Shown: piece by piece, positions 17,092 through 26,377 of the stretch | How positions within the stretch are numbered: position 1 is the first letter of the stretch | Layout: each line of letters begins with the position of its first letter | Assembly: GCA_949287335.1 (NCBI GenBank) | Contig: CASEGE010000284.1 | Span: 1 to 32,494, forward strand | Reading direction: 5' to 3' | From: an uncultured Olsenella sp. | GTDB taxonomy: Bacteria > Actinomycetota > Coriobacteriia > Coriobacteriales > Atopobiaceae | Length of the DNA stretch: 32,494 bases | Made by a program: the position numbers and the translations under genes | The notes under the pieces: generated by a model | The model's database searches: none | Seen by the model: the letters and a program-made list of their open reading frames with translations, nothing else | What the model was told of the DNA's origin: nothing

Positions 17092-20058
17092 CTAGTTCTT
17101 CTCGTTAGGGTTCTTGCTGTCGGAGCCGTCCGCGGCGCCTTCCTTGCGGACGTTGACGGCATACATGACCGCCGCGCCCACGGTTGCCGCCGCGAGGACG
17201 CCGTCGACCCCGTACAGGGCCATCTTCCACCACGGCATGGAGTCCTCGACCACGGTGTCCGCGGAGAGCGTGCCCATGGAAGACTGGAGCATGACGTAGT
17301 AGAGGTAGCGGTTGGAGTCGATGACCTTCTGCAGCAGGTCGCCGTCATCGGTGGACTCGATGAGCTCGCCCACCTCGGTGGGACGCGCGGTGTCGAGGCA
17401 GAAGATGTTGTTGCCGGCCATGAGCATCTCGGGCGCCGAGGAGTACTCGGAGGCGGTGAGGGCGTCATCGATGATGAAGCCCTGGTAGTTCCACTCGTTG
17501 CGTAGCATGTGCTCGATGGGCTTGCTCGCGGCGGCATACATGAGGCCAATGCGGTTGTAGGACGTCATGACGCCAAGGGACTCGCCCGCGGCCAGCGTGC
17601 CCTCGAAGGCACGGGTGTAGATCTCGCGGATGGACTGCTCGTTGGCAAAGGTGGCAATGCCCTGGCGGCCAGCCTCCTGCTCGTTGAGGAAGAAGTGCTT
17701 GATAGTGCCGATGAGGCCCTTGCTCCTCATGCCGGAGATGGCGTTCTTGGAAGCCCAGTAGCCAACCATCGGGTCCTCGGAGAAGTACTCGGAGGTGCGG
17801 CCGGAGTACGGGGAGCGCAGGATGTCGGTGGCCGGCGCGTAGGCGATGGGGATGGAGGCGTAGAGCGCGTCCTCGCCGTACATCTGGCCAAAGCGATACT
17901 GGAGCTCCGGGTTCCAGGTGGCGGCCACGATGGAGAGGGTGGCCCAGCCGGTGCAGTTGCGGCGGTCGCCGTACTTGAACTGGCCGTTCATGCCCTCGGG
18001 GCCGTCAACGATGGTGCAGCCGGGCTTGTTGACCGCCTTGACGGTCTTGATGCCCTTGGAGTCGCCCATGTTGATGAGAAGGTCGTCCAGCGTGAGCTGG
18101 GAGAGGAACTCGTCCCACTTGGGGTCGTCGAGCTCCACGCCCTTCATGTCGAGGAAGTTGATCTTCTCGTCAAGCTCCACGCCGAGCTGGAAGTCGGAGA
18201 CGCTCTTGGCGTCGGCGGCCTTCTGGTAGAACTGCATGTCGAGGCCATCGTACATGGCGTCGTTGACGGTGAGCGTGGCAACCTTGACGGGATAGGTGCC
18301 CTCCCAGTCACTGCGGGTGAGGTAGGTGATCTTCTGGTCCTCGTTCACCCAGTAGTTGATGTCGGCGTCATCGTAGATGTTGGTGACCTCGGCCTCCGCG
18401 TTGTACGGGGACTGACGGTACTTCTCGGTGTCCACGTCGGTGTTCTCGGGCGTCCACACCTTGGCGGCGTCGACGTTGCCCTCGACGGTGTCACCGTTGT
18501 GGTCGAAGAGCTTGCCCTCGACCTCGGCGCCGCACTTGAGCGCGAGGACGTTGTTCAGGGCCTCGTGCGCGCCGTTGCCCACGGCAAAGTAGTAGTCGCC
18601 AGCGTCGAGGATGTAGCCCTTGGCGGTCTTGGAGTCATACGAGGCCAGCAGGTAGGCCGGGAACTCGATCGTCACGCTCTGCGAGTCGCCGGCAGCAACG
18701 TCGATCTTGTCGTAGGCAAGAAGCTGGATCGCGGACTTCTCCACGCCGTTTGCCTTGTCGTAGTCCGTGTAGGGGGACTGCACGTAGATCTGGACGCTTG
18801 CCTTGCCGTCAACGTCGCCGGTGTTGGTGACGGTTGCGGTGGCGGCAAACGTGTCGTTGGCCGCGTCGTAGGCCACCTCGTCGAGCGTGTACTCGTAGGT
18901 GGTGTAGGAGAGGCCAAAGCCAAACGGGAAGCAGACCTCCTTGGCGTAGTTCCAGCCATCCTTGGAGGCCTTCACGCCGGCCTTGGAGTCGGCGTTGCCC
19001 TGGCCGAGGATGCAGTCCTCATAGCGGGTCTCGTAGTAACGATAGCCCACGTAGATGCCCTCGTTGTAGGAGACGAAGACGTCGCCTGCGGCGCGCGGGG
19101 CCTTGGAGCCGTAGTCAAACGGGTGCAGGCCGAAGTTCTCCGCGGAGGGAGCGGAGAGCGAGTTGGCCACAAAGGTGGCCTGCGTGTGACCGGAGGGGTT
19201 GACCTCGCCGGTGAGCACGCGCACGGCGCCGGGCATGCCGTAGAAGCCGGGGTTGCCCACCCAGAGCACGGCGTCCACGTCGTAGTCCTCGAGCCAGCCC
19301 AGCTCGAAGGCAAAGACGGAGTTGAGCAGGACGACGGTCTTCTTGAAGGCGCCGGACTCCTTGATGACCTCGAAGATGGCCTTCTCGTTGTCGTCGAGCT
19401 CGAGCATGCGCTTGCCGGCCTCGTTCTCCATGGCGAGGTCCTGGCCCTCGGTCGCAAAGCGAGAGAGGGTGACAAACGCCACGTCGCCGTAGCCGGAGAA
19501 GGAGCCCTTGACGTCGTCGCTGAGGACGGAGGCGTCGTACTCGCCCACGTTGCTCACGGTACGGCCCGCGGGCTCGGCGGCGTTGGCGTAGGCGTCGAGC
19601 ATGGTCTCGTTGACGTTGAAGCCGGCGTCCTTGAGGGCGTCGACGGGCGTCTTCTGGTAGTCCTTGTTGGTGGAGGAGCCGCCAGCGGTGCTGCGGAAGA
19701 CCGGGTCGATGCTGCCGCGGCCAAAGGCCGTGACGTTGCGCTCCTCGGCCGCAAGCGGCAGGGCGTTGTCCTTGTTGTAGAGAAGGACGCTGCCCTCCTC
19801 CTCCTCGCGCTCGCAGAACTCGTACGCTGCGGTGATGTAGTTGTTGAAGCCCTCGTCGGAGAGCGAGCCGTCTGCGGTGAACTCGGTTCCGCCATAGCCC
19901 GTGCCCGACTCGCTCACACCCAGCGCGTGGTTGATCTCACCCTCCTGCTGGAAGGCGACGGTCGATGCCGACGCGGCAAGGCTCGTGAGCAGTGCCCCGG
20001 CGCCCGCGGCACCGAGCCAGCGCCTGGTCACGTTCCTGGGCGCTTTTGGTTCTGTCAT
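17092..20058 (-). CDS. GH3 family glycoside hydrolase, reversed domain order, membrane-anchored
   Basis: A 988-residue protein of glycoside hydrolase family 3 (beta-glucosidase or related exo-hydrolase). The start is the ATG at 20056-20058 behind a GGGAGG site. The N-terminus has a signal-like stretch with a twin-arginine-like RRWLG. The order is the reverse of the common one. The alpha/beta C-domain comes first (GSVLLYNKDNALPL near residue 90), then a fibronectin III-like part, then the TIM-barrel domain from about 690 on, with DGPEGMNG, GRTSEYFSEDP and KHFFLNEQE. The catalytic nucleophile should be the second Asp of GFIIDDALTASEY; the usual following Trp is Ala here. A hydrophobic helix near the C-terminus (YGVDGVLAAATVGAAVMYAV) followed by a basic tail anchors it. 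Reversed GH3 enzymes are known from rumen bacteria such as Ruminococcus albus. The substrate sugar cannot be assigned. Confidence 0.88.
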   Translation of the reverse strand: MTEPKAPRNVTRRWLGAAGAGALLTSLAASASTVAFQQEGEINHALGVSESGTGYGGTEFTADGSLSDEGFNNYITAAYEFCEREEEEGSVLLYNKDNALPLAAEERNVTAFGRGSIDPVFRSTAGGSSTNKDYQKTPVDALKDAGFNVNETMLDAYANAAEPAGRTVSNVGEYDASVLSDDVKGSFSGYGDVAFVTLSRFATEGQDLAMENEAGKRMLELDDNEKAIFEVIKESGAFKKTVVLLNSVFAFELGWLEDYDVDAVLWVGNPGFYGMPGAVRVLTGEVNPSGHTQATFVANSLSAPSAENFGLHPFDYGSKAPRAAGDVFVSYNEGIYVGYRYYETRYEDCILGQGNADSKAGVKASKDGWNYAKEVCFPFGFGLSYTTYEYTLDEVAYDAANDTFAATATVTNTGDVDGKASVQIYVQSPYTDYDKANGVEKSAIQLLAYDKIDVAAGDSQSVTIEFPAYLLASYDSKTAKGYILDAGDYYFAVGNGAHEALNNVLALKCGAEVEGKLFDHNGDTVEGNVDAAKVWTPENTDVDTEKYRQSPYNAEAEVTNIYDDADINYWVNEDQKITYLTRSDWEGTYPVKVATLTVNDAMYDGLDMQFYQKAADAKSVSDFQLGVELDEKINFLDMKGVELDDPKWDEFLSQLTLDDLLINMGDSKGIKTVKAVNKPGCTIVDGPEGMNGQFKYGDRRNCTGWATLSIVAATWNPELQYRFGQMYGEDALYASIPIAYAPATDILRSPYSGRTSEYFSEDPMVGYWASKNAISGMRSKGLIGTIKHFFLNEQEAGRQGIATFANEQSIREIYTRAFEGTLAAGESLGVMTSYNRIGLMYAAASKPIEHMLRNEWNYQGFIIDDALTASEYSSAPEMLMAGNNIFCLDTARPTEVGELIESTDDGDLLQKVIDSNRYLYYVMLQSSMGTLSADTVVEDSMPWWKMALYGVDGVLAAATVGAAVMYAVNVRKEGAADGSDSKNPNEKN

Positions 20059-20250
20059 GTGACCTCCCTTTCCCTGATACTCCTCGGAGTCGCTCGCCGC
20101 ACGTGAGCTGTGCACCGAACACGCACAGCGAGCGCCGTTACGGTCACGATATTTTTCAGGGGGGAGCGCGGCAACGACGCTGGCACAATTGTCGAGAAAC
20201 GCGACCCAATCTACCGACGCGCCCGCGTGGCGCCGGTGTGACGCCGGTAA

Positions 20251-20283
20251 CTGTGACGCTAGTGACAGGTTGAATTGTCACGT
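20251..20283. repeat. 33-bp palindromic repeat, family B copy 3
   Basis: GTGAC/GTCAC ends with the core AACCTGTC on the minus strand. It starts 22 bases after the stop of the histidine kinase gene, in the 246-base spacer before the GH3 gene. The rest of that spacer (20059-20250) holds no gene and no clear promoter, although one for the GH3 gene is expected there. Confidence 0.8.
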
Positions 20284-20304
20284 CGGCGCCACCGACGCCC
20301 GCTG

Positions 20305-21588
20305 CTAGCGCAGCTGCGCGAGGGGGAGGGCCACGACGAGATAGAAGACGTGGTCGCGCACAAAGAACTCCGCCGTGCCACCGTACTTCTCGGCAATGCC
20401 CTTGATGCTCTTGACGCCAAAGCCGTGGTTGGCGGCGTCGTCCTTGCTGGTGACGAGCGAGCCGTCCTCCACCACCGGGTCGGCCGGGGTGTAGTTCTCC
20501 ACGCGGATGACGGCCATCTCGCCCGAGCGCGCCAGGTTGAGGGTGATGGTGCGCCGCGAGCGGTCCTCGACCTTCTCGAGGCACTCTATGGCGTTGTCGA
20601 TGGCGTTTCCGAAAAGCGAGTAGATGTGGAAGCTCTTCATGGCGCCGAGCGCCTCTCCGTCCGCGGAGCAGACGAGCTGGATGCCCTTCTCGGCACAGGT
20701 GGCCGCCTTCTGCGTGATCACGATGTCAAGCGCCTTGTTGCCTGTGAAGTAGCGCAGGTTGAGGCTCCGCATCTCGTCCTCCAGCCCGGCGCGCTCCTCG
20801 GCCGGCACGCGGGAGTACTGCTGCTTGAGGTCGTGGTAGCGGATGTTGATCTTCTCCATGTCCTCCTTGGCCTGCTCGTACTGGAGGCGATCCTTCTCGA
20901 GCAGGAGCTCAAGTGCGCTGTTCTCGGTCTCAAGACGCTTGACGCCGCAGTTGGTGAGCTCGAGCGAGAGGACGGTCACGGCAAAGAGCACGCAAAACGC
21001 GCCGAGCGAGAGGTAGCTCGAGAGGTAGGTGGGCGCGGTGGCGTCGAGGTTGTCCTCAAGAAGAGAGCTGAGAAAGACGGCCACCACCAGGAAGAACGCG
21101 GCAAAGATGACGGTGCACACGCTGTTGAACATGAGCTGGCCGTCCTTGAGGAGGGTTCGGGTGAAGTAGAGGTAGAGCGGCACGCACACCAGGGCATTTG
21201 TCACAGCGAGAAGGACGAGTGCCGTCCAGGACGGGATGGGTACGTGCTGCGTGTAGAGGGCAATGACCACCATGTAGGTGAGCTTGCTTGTGATGTGCTG
21301 CACGGTGTAGGCGCAGGTTGCCGTAAAGACCGCGTGGACCGTGGAGCAGCCAAAGCAGAGCAGCACCCACAGAAAGACGAGCACGACAAAGGCCGTGAGA
21401 TTGAAGACCGCGGGCTGGCCGGTCATGTAGAGCAGCTCGGAGAGGACCAGAAGCGCAATCGTGCCAAGAAGGGCGCGCGGGGCAAAGTGCGCGCGGCGCT
21501 CGTCCCAGGGCGCGAAGAGGCACGCGCCCAGCAGCAGGCCGAGAATGACCTGGTTGGAGTTGAAAAAGTCGAGAACGAGGGAGATCAC
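20305..21588 (-). CDS. AgrC-like GHKL sensor histidine kinase
   Basis: 427 residues starting at a GTG (21586-21588) whose GTGA overlaps the stop of the response regulator gene. Residues 1-215 hold about six or seven hydrophobic helices, the peptide- or signal-sensing domain of this group. A coiled coil (about 215-260) carries the phospho-accepting His252 in NIRYHDLKQQY. The C-terminal ATPase domain has the N-box NAIDNAIE (near 318) and the glycine box GFGVKSIKGIAEKYGG, typical of GHKL (HATPase_c_5) kinases that pair with LytTR regulators. Members such as AgrC sense autoinducing peptides, but no peptide gene is visible here. Reading could in principle continue upstream inside the regulator gene in this frame, but the helix content and coupling fix the GTG start. 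Confidence 0.88.
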   Translation of the reverse strand: MISLVLDFFNSNQVILGLLLGACLFAPWDERRAHFAPRALLGTIALLVLSELLYMTGQPAVFNLTAFVVLVFLWVLLCFGCSTVHAVFTATCAYTVQHITSKLTYMVVIALYTQHVPIPSWTALVLLAVTNALVCVPLYLYFTRTLLKDGQLMFNSVCTVIFAAFFLVVAVFLSSLLEDNLDATAPTYLSSYLSLGAFCVLFAVTVLSLELTNCGVKRLETENSALELLLEKDRLQYEQAKEDMEKINIRYHDLKQQYSRVPAEERAGLEDEMRSLNLRYFTGNKALDIVITQKAATCAEKGIQLVCSADGEALGAMKSFHIYSLFGNAIDNAIECLEKVEDRSRRTITLNLARSGEMAVIRVENYTPADPVVEDGSLVTSKDDAANHGFGVKSIKGIAEKYGGTAEFFVRDHVFYLVVALPLAQLR

Positions 21589-22346
21589 GGGTGCGGCGCC
21601 TCCCAGTCCTGCGTGACCAGGTGCCGCGCAAACTCGCGCTTGAACGAGTCCTTGTAGGTGCGTCCGATGGGCAGCACGCGTTCGCCGAGATAGACGTCCG
21701 CGCCGTTGACGGCGGTCACGTAGTTGAGGTTGACGAGGAAGCTCGCCGAGCAGCGGGCAAAGCCATAAGGGGTGAGCTCGGCCGCGAGGTCGCGCATGGA
21801 GCCGCGCGACTGCAGGACCGCCTCGCGCCCGGACGCGCGGTCGCGGACCACGTAGAGCAGGTTGTGCTTGCGAACCTCGATGCAGGCCAGGTTTGCCACG
21901 TCCACCACGCGCGAGGCGGCGCCGTCCTTGACGACGATGCGCTTGCCGGACTTGGAGCGCAGGCGCGTGCGCACCGCCACGGCCTTGAGCGCGCGCTCGA
22001 GGTAGAGCTGGAAGGGGTACCACTCGATGGGCTTCACGAGAAAGCCCAGGGCAGAGACCTCGTAGCCGTTGACCGCAAACTGCTGGAGGTTGGTGCAGAA
22101 GATGATAACGAGGCTCTGGTCGGTCTGGCGAATCGTGGCGGCGAGCTCCATGCCGGACATGCCGGGCATGTCGATGTCCAGGTAGAGGATGTCGAACAGA
22201 TTGTCCTTGTCGGCAAGGTATGCGCCAGCGCCGGAGTACGAGCGGACCTCAAACTCCAGGTTCTTCTCGGCGGCAAAGCGCTCTATGGCCTCGCTGATCT
22301 GGCGACGGGCATCCGCCTCGTCGTCGACGATTCCAATCCTTACCAT
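21585..22346 (-). CDS. LytTR-family response regulator
   Basis: 253 residues. The receiver domain is at 1-120, with the acidic pocket D8-D9, phospho-acceptor D57 (YLDIDMPGMSG) and K105 (FLVKPIE). A LytTR DNA-binding domain covers about 145-245 (VVDVANLACIEVRKHNLLYV, FARCSASFLVNLNYV). LytTR regulators bind pairs of short direct repeats upstream of virulence, bacteriocin and cell-surface genes. The start has a GGGGAGG site. The gene is first in a two-gene unit with the kinase. Its nearest likely targets are the GH3 gene downstream or its own promoter, but I found no clear LytTR repeat pair. Confidence 0.92.
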   Translation of the reverse strand: MVRIGIVDDEADARRQISEAIERFAAEKNLEFEVRSYSGAGAYLADKDNLFDILYLDIDMPGMSGMELAATIRQTDQSLVIIFCTNLQQFAVNGYEVSALGFLVKPIEWYPFQLYLERALKAVAVRTRLRSKSGKRIVVKDGAASRVVDVANLACIEVRKHNLLYVVRDRASGREAVLQSRGSMRDLAAELTPYGFARCSASFLVNLNYVTAVNGADVYLGERVLPIGRTYKDSFKREFARHLVTQDWEAPHP

Positions 22347-22404
22347 TGTTCCTCCCCGCCTCTTTTGTAACGCATAACACCAGAAAAGGGCAACCCCACC
22401 TCAA

Positions 22405-22437
22405 CCTGACAATTGGGGACGGAGGCGTTTTGTCAGG
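22405..22437. repeat. 33-bp palindromic repeat, family A copy 3
   Basis: AACCTGACAA (22403-22412) pairs exactly with TTGTCAGGTT (22430-22439). Compared with copies 1, 2 and 5 it lies in the opposite orientation, with the core read as GGGGACGGAGG on the plus strand. It is followed by TTT on the plus strand. Confidence 0.88.
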
Positions 22438-22487
22438 TTTTTGCGCGCGCGGCGGGGCGAGGCGTGGCGCGGGGGCGGCACACGCTG

Positions 22488-22619
22488 ACTCACGCTTACG
22501 ATCACTTTGCGAGAAATACTGAGCGTTTGTGTGGGAGCCGCACCGGCGAGAAGAACGCCCGCGCCGCCAAACTCACGCTTGCGATCACTTTTTAGCGAGA
22601 AGTGAGCGTTTTCGTGAGT
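22488..22619. repeat. Two copies of a ~49-bp palindromic repeat (family C)
   Basis: Copies at about 22488-22535 and 22571-22619 share ACTCACGCTT, CGATCACTTT, GCGAGAA and TGAGCGTTT in order. The second is a clear palindrome, with ACTCACG (22571-22577) against CGTGAGT (22613-22619) and TCACTT (22585-22590) against AAGTGA (22600-22605). They lie between family A copy 3 and family B copy 4. The rest of the spacer 22347-22681 holds no gene. Confidence 0.75.
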
Positions 22620-22640
22620 CGGCGGCGCGGGCGTATCGGC

Positions 22641-22673
22641 ATGTGGCAAATGAACCTGTCTCAAATGTCACGT
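22641..22673. repeat. 33-bp palindromic repeat, family B copy 4
   Basis: Imperfect ATGTGGCA/TGTCACGT ends with the core AACCTGTC on the plus strand. It lies 9 bases beyond the purD stop codon. Confidence 0.78.
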
Positions 22674-22681
22674 CACCCGTG

Positions 22682-23968
22682 TTATGCGAGAAGGGCGCGG
22701 GCTCCAATGTCGCTGCGATAGGTCTTGCCGTCGAAGTCGATGAGCTCGCAGGCGACGTAGGCGCGCTCGCGGGCCTCCTCAAAGGTGGGCGCCACGGCCG
22801 TGACGTCGAGCACGCGGCCACCGGCCGTGACCAGCTCGCCGTCACGCAGCGCGGTGCCGGCGTGGTAGACGGTCACGCCCTCCAGCGCCTCGGCGCGCTC
22901 GATGCCCGTGATGACCTTGCCCTTCTCGTAGCTGCCGGGATAGCCGGCAGAGGTGAGGACCACCGAGACGGCCCAGTCGTCGTCCCAGGAGACCATGTCC
23001 TCGGTGAGCGTGCCGTTGTCGCAGGCAAGGAACACGTCCACGAGGTCGGCCTTCATGCGCGGGAGGACGACCTGCGTCTCCGGGTCGCCAAAGCGCGCGT
23101 TGAACTCCAGGACCTTGGGGCCATCGGCCGTGAGCATGAAGCCGCCGTAGAGGCAGCCCGAGTACGTGATGCCCTCCGCGGCGAGCTCGGCAACCACGCG
23201 GTTCTCGATGTCCACCATCGCGGCGAGCTCCTCGGCAGAGACAAGGTGCTCGGGAACGGGGGAGTAGACGCCCATGCCGCCGGTGTTGGGGCCCTTGTCG
23301 CCGTCGAGGGCGCGCTTGTGGTCCTGAGCGGTGGCGAGCGGCACCACGGTGCGCCCGTCGGTGAGGGCAAGCAGCGAGCACTCCGGCCCGTCGAGCATCT
23401 CCTCAACAACCACGGTTGCCCCGGCCTCGCCAAACGCGCCCGAGAAGCACTCGTGCACGCCGGCCAGCGCCTCCTCCGTGGTCTTGGCCACGATGACGCC
23501 CTTGCCCGCGGCCAGGCCGTCGGCCTTGACCACCACGGGGCCGCCGACCTGCTCCACGTAGGCGGCGCAGGTCTCCTCGTCGGTGAAGCTGCGGTAGGCC
23601 GCGGTGGGAACGCCGGCGCGGCTCATGACCTGCTTGGCAAACTTCTTGGAGCCCTCCATCTGCGCGGCCTTTCCGTTGGGGCCAAAGCAGGGGATGCCCG
23701 CGGAGCGAACCGCGTCGCCCACGCCCGCCACCAGCGGCGCCTCCGGGCCAATGACCACGAGGCCAATGCCGTGCTCGCGAGCCCAGTCGGCCACGGCCAC
23801 GGGAGACTCGATGTCAAGCTCGACCGGCTCGGCGACGGCGTTCATGCCGCCGTTGCCGGGAGCCACGTAGAGCTTGCCGGCGCGCGGGGACTCGGCAAGC
23901 TTGGCGAGAAGCGCGTGCTCGCGGCCGCCCGACCCAAGAAGCAGGATGTCAACCTTGGTGTTGCTCAT
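22682..23968 (-). CDS. purD: Phosphoribosylamine-glycine ligase (GARS)
   Basis: A 428-residue ATP-grasp enzyme of purine synthesis. It joins 5-phosphoribosylamine and glycine with ATP to give glycinamide ribonucleotide. The N-terminal LLLGSGGREHALL, the middle VVKADGLAAGKGV, and NARFGDPETQ near residue 290 are the diagnostic GARS motifs. The length is normal for the family (about 420-430). An AAGGAG site precedes the ATG. It is last in a purA-degV-purD unit, with 63 bases between it and degV. Confidence 0.97.
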   Translation of the reverse strand: MSNTKVDILLLGSGGREHALLAKLAESPRAGKLYVAPGNGGMNAVAEPVELDIESPVAVADWAREHGIGLVVIGPEAPLVAGVGDAVRSAGIPCFGPNGKAAQMEGSKKFAKQVMSRAGVPTAAYRSFTDEETCAAYVEQVGGPVVVKADGLAAGKGVIVAKTTEEALAGVHECFSGAFGEAGATVVVEEMLDGPECSLLALTDGRTVVPLATAQDHKRALDGDKGPNTGGMGVYSPVPEHLVSAEELAAMVDIENRVVAELAAEGITYSGCLYGGFMLTADGPKVLEFNARFGDPETQVVLPRMKADLVDVFLACDNGTLTEDMVSWDDDWAVSVVLTSAGYPGSYEKGKVITGIERAEALEGVTVYHAGTALRDGELVTAGGRVLDVTAVAPTFEEARERAYVACELIDFDGKTYRSDIGARALLA

Positions 23969-24031
23969 GTGTGTCTCCTTCTTTGCCTGATGAAACGCCT
24001 GTTAAGGGGCATAGCCTCTCGGCGGGGCGCG

Positions 24032-24877
24032 TCATCGTCTCTTCTCGTCGTCCTTCTCGTCACGGTCGTAGGCCGCGGCAGGCGCAAAGGCCACGGCCAC
24101 GGCGCCGGTGCCTATAAGCGTCTCGACGGCCGGGGTCGCGCGGACGGTCCCCAGGCAGCGAGACTCAAACTCGTTGGTGTCGAGCGGCTTCTCCGCGGCG
24201 CGCAGCGTGCGGGCGTCTCCCGTCTCGACAAGCGCGTAGACCAGCGGGCCCTCGCTCGCGGCAACCGCGCTCATGGCATGCGCCAGTCGGCTCGTGAGGT
24301 CGATGAGCTCCGTGGCGCGCGCCAGCTGCGTGATCTCTCCGCGAGAGAGCAGGTAGAGCCCACGCTCGCCCGAGATACGCACCCTCAGCGAGCTCGTCGC
24401 CCGCGCGAGCGCCCCAAGGCGGGAGCGACCGGCGCGGCGGCGCCCAAAACGAGCCGAGGTCGTGGGCACCACGAGCAGGCGCACGTGCGGCGCCAGCGCC
24501 TCGACGGCAGCCACGGCCCGCTCAAAGGGAACGTCAAAGTAGCGATGGCGCGCGATGCGGTCCACGAGCATGCCCGTTGCCGCGGAGCCGGAGCCGGAGT
24601 CAACGGGCGCCACCTCGATCGCATCGGCGCAGCTCGCGGCAGCCATGCGCGCCGCCTCCAGCGCGGGCGAGAAGCACGGTGCGGAGTGCACCGAGACCAC
24701 GCGCGCGTACCCGCGCGCGGCAAGGTCGCGGTAGGCGCGCTCGAGCGCCGGGGCAACGGCATCCGCCGAGTCCCCCGGCGACGAGAGCTCAACATGCGCG
24801 ACGCCGGCGCGCTCGAGGAACGACGCCGGCAGGTCGCAGCTGCTGTCTGTGACTATCGCAAAGTCCTTCTCGGCCAC
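24032..24877 (-). CDS. Divergent DegV family protein
   Basis: 281 residues that open with the DegV motif VTDSSCDLP. DegV/FakB proteins bind a fatty acid and present it to the kinase FakA. Here about 35-40 residues that normally follow the first strand are missing. The usual TSQPS motif is reduced to SSPGD, and the usual SGTYxSA is HSAPCFSPALEAA, so lipid-head contacts differ. GRSRLGALARATSSLRVRI corresponds to the conserved GR..G..AllGslL.ikPil region. It lies 18 bases after purA and is co-transcribed with it. Family membership is likely, but fatty-acid binding is uncertain. Confidence 0.72.
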   Translation of the reverse strand: MAEKDFAIVTDSSCDLPASFLERAGVAHVELSSPGDSADAVAPALERAYRDLAARGYARVVSVHSAPCFSPALEAARMAAASCADAIEVAPVDSGSGSAATGMLVDRIARHRYFDVPFERAVAAVEALAPHVRLLVVPTTSARFGRRRAGRSRLGALARATSSLRVRISGERGLYLLSRGEITQLARATELIDLTSRLAHAMSAVAASEGPLVYALVETGDARTLRAAEKPLDTNEFESRCLGTVRATPAVETLIGTGAVAVAFAPAAAYDRDEKDDEKRR

Positions 24878-24895
24878 GTGCGCGTCCCGGGAGCG

Positions 24896-26176
<1,281 letters not shown>

Positions 26177-26211
26177 GTGCGCCCTTTCGTCGCGTTTCAC
26201 ATACGGGTTTC

Positions 26212-26217
26212 ATTATA
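26212..26217 (-). promoter_or_regulatory. -10 element of the purA operon
   Basis: A perfect TATAAT on the minus strand, which would start transcription about 28 bases before the purA ATG. No good -35 sequence lies at 16-18 bases, so an activator or an unusual spacing may be involved. Confidence 0.5.
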
Positions 26218-26315
26218 CGGCAATTGTCTGGAGGGGCACCCGCAACCGGTCAACACGACACTGGCGTCAGAACTGGCTGTCAGAGCGTCAAAGCGCCTGA
26301 CAGGGCGCCGCGCCG

Positions 26316-26348
26316 CCTGACAGTTGGGGGCGGGGGCGTTCTGTCAGG
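26316..26348. repeat. 33-bp palindromic repeat, family A copy 4
   Basis: CCTGACAG (26316-26323) pairs exactly with CTGTCAGG (26341-26348). The core reads GGGGGCGGGGGC on the plus strand, so it is the most diverged copy. Partial copies (GCGCCTGACAGGGCGCC and GGCTGTCAG) lie just to its left at 26273-26310. Confidence 0.8.
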
Positions 26349-26377
26349 TTTTGCTAGACCAAGCCCCCCTCTCGTCC

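Noticed and set aside
17509-20106. An 865-codon plus-strand frame opposite the GH3 gene
   Set aside because: It is a mirror frame of the GH3 coding sequence; GH3 motifs on the minus strand are unambiguous.
20059-20250. Possible LytTR binding repeats (ACAGTTACC and GCCGTTACG) before the GH3 gene
   Set aside because: They are on opposite strands, badly spaced and only partly fit the LytTR pattern.
20305-22023. A longer version of the histidine kinase starting inside the regulator gene
   Set aside because: The extra part is Arg/Gly/Ala-rich shadow sequence of the LytTR gene. The GTG at 21588 overlapping the regulator stop gives a normal kinase.
22405-22440. Family A copy 3 as a terminator of a neighbouring gene
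   Set aside because: The T-run is on the plus strand while both adjacent genes are on the minus strand, and the same 33-mer elsewhere lacks any T-run.
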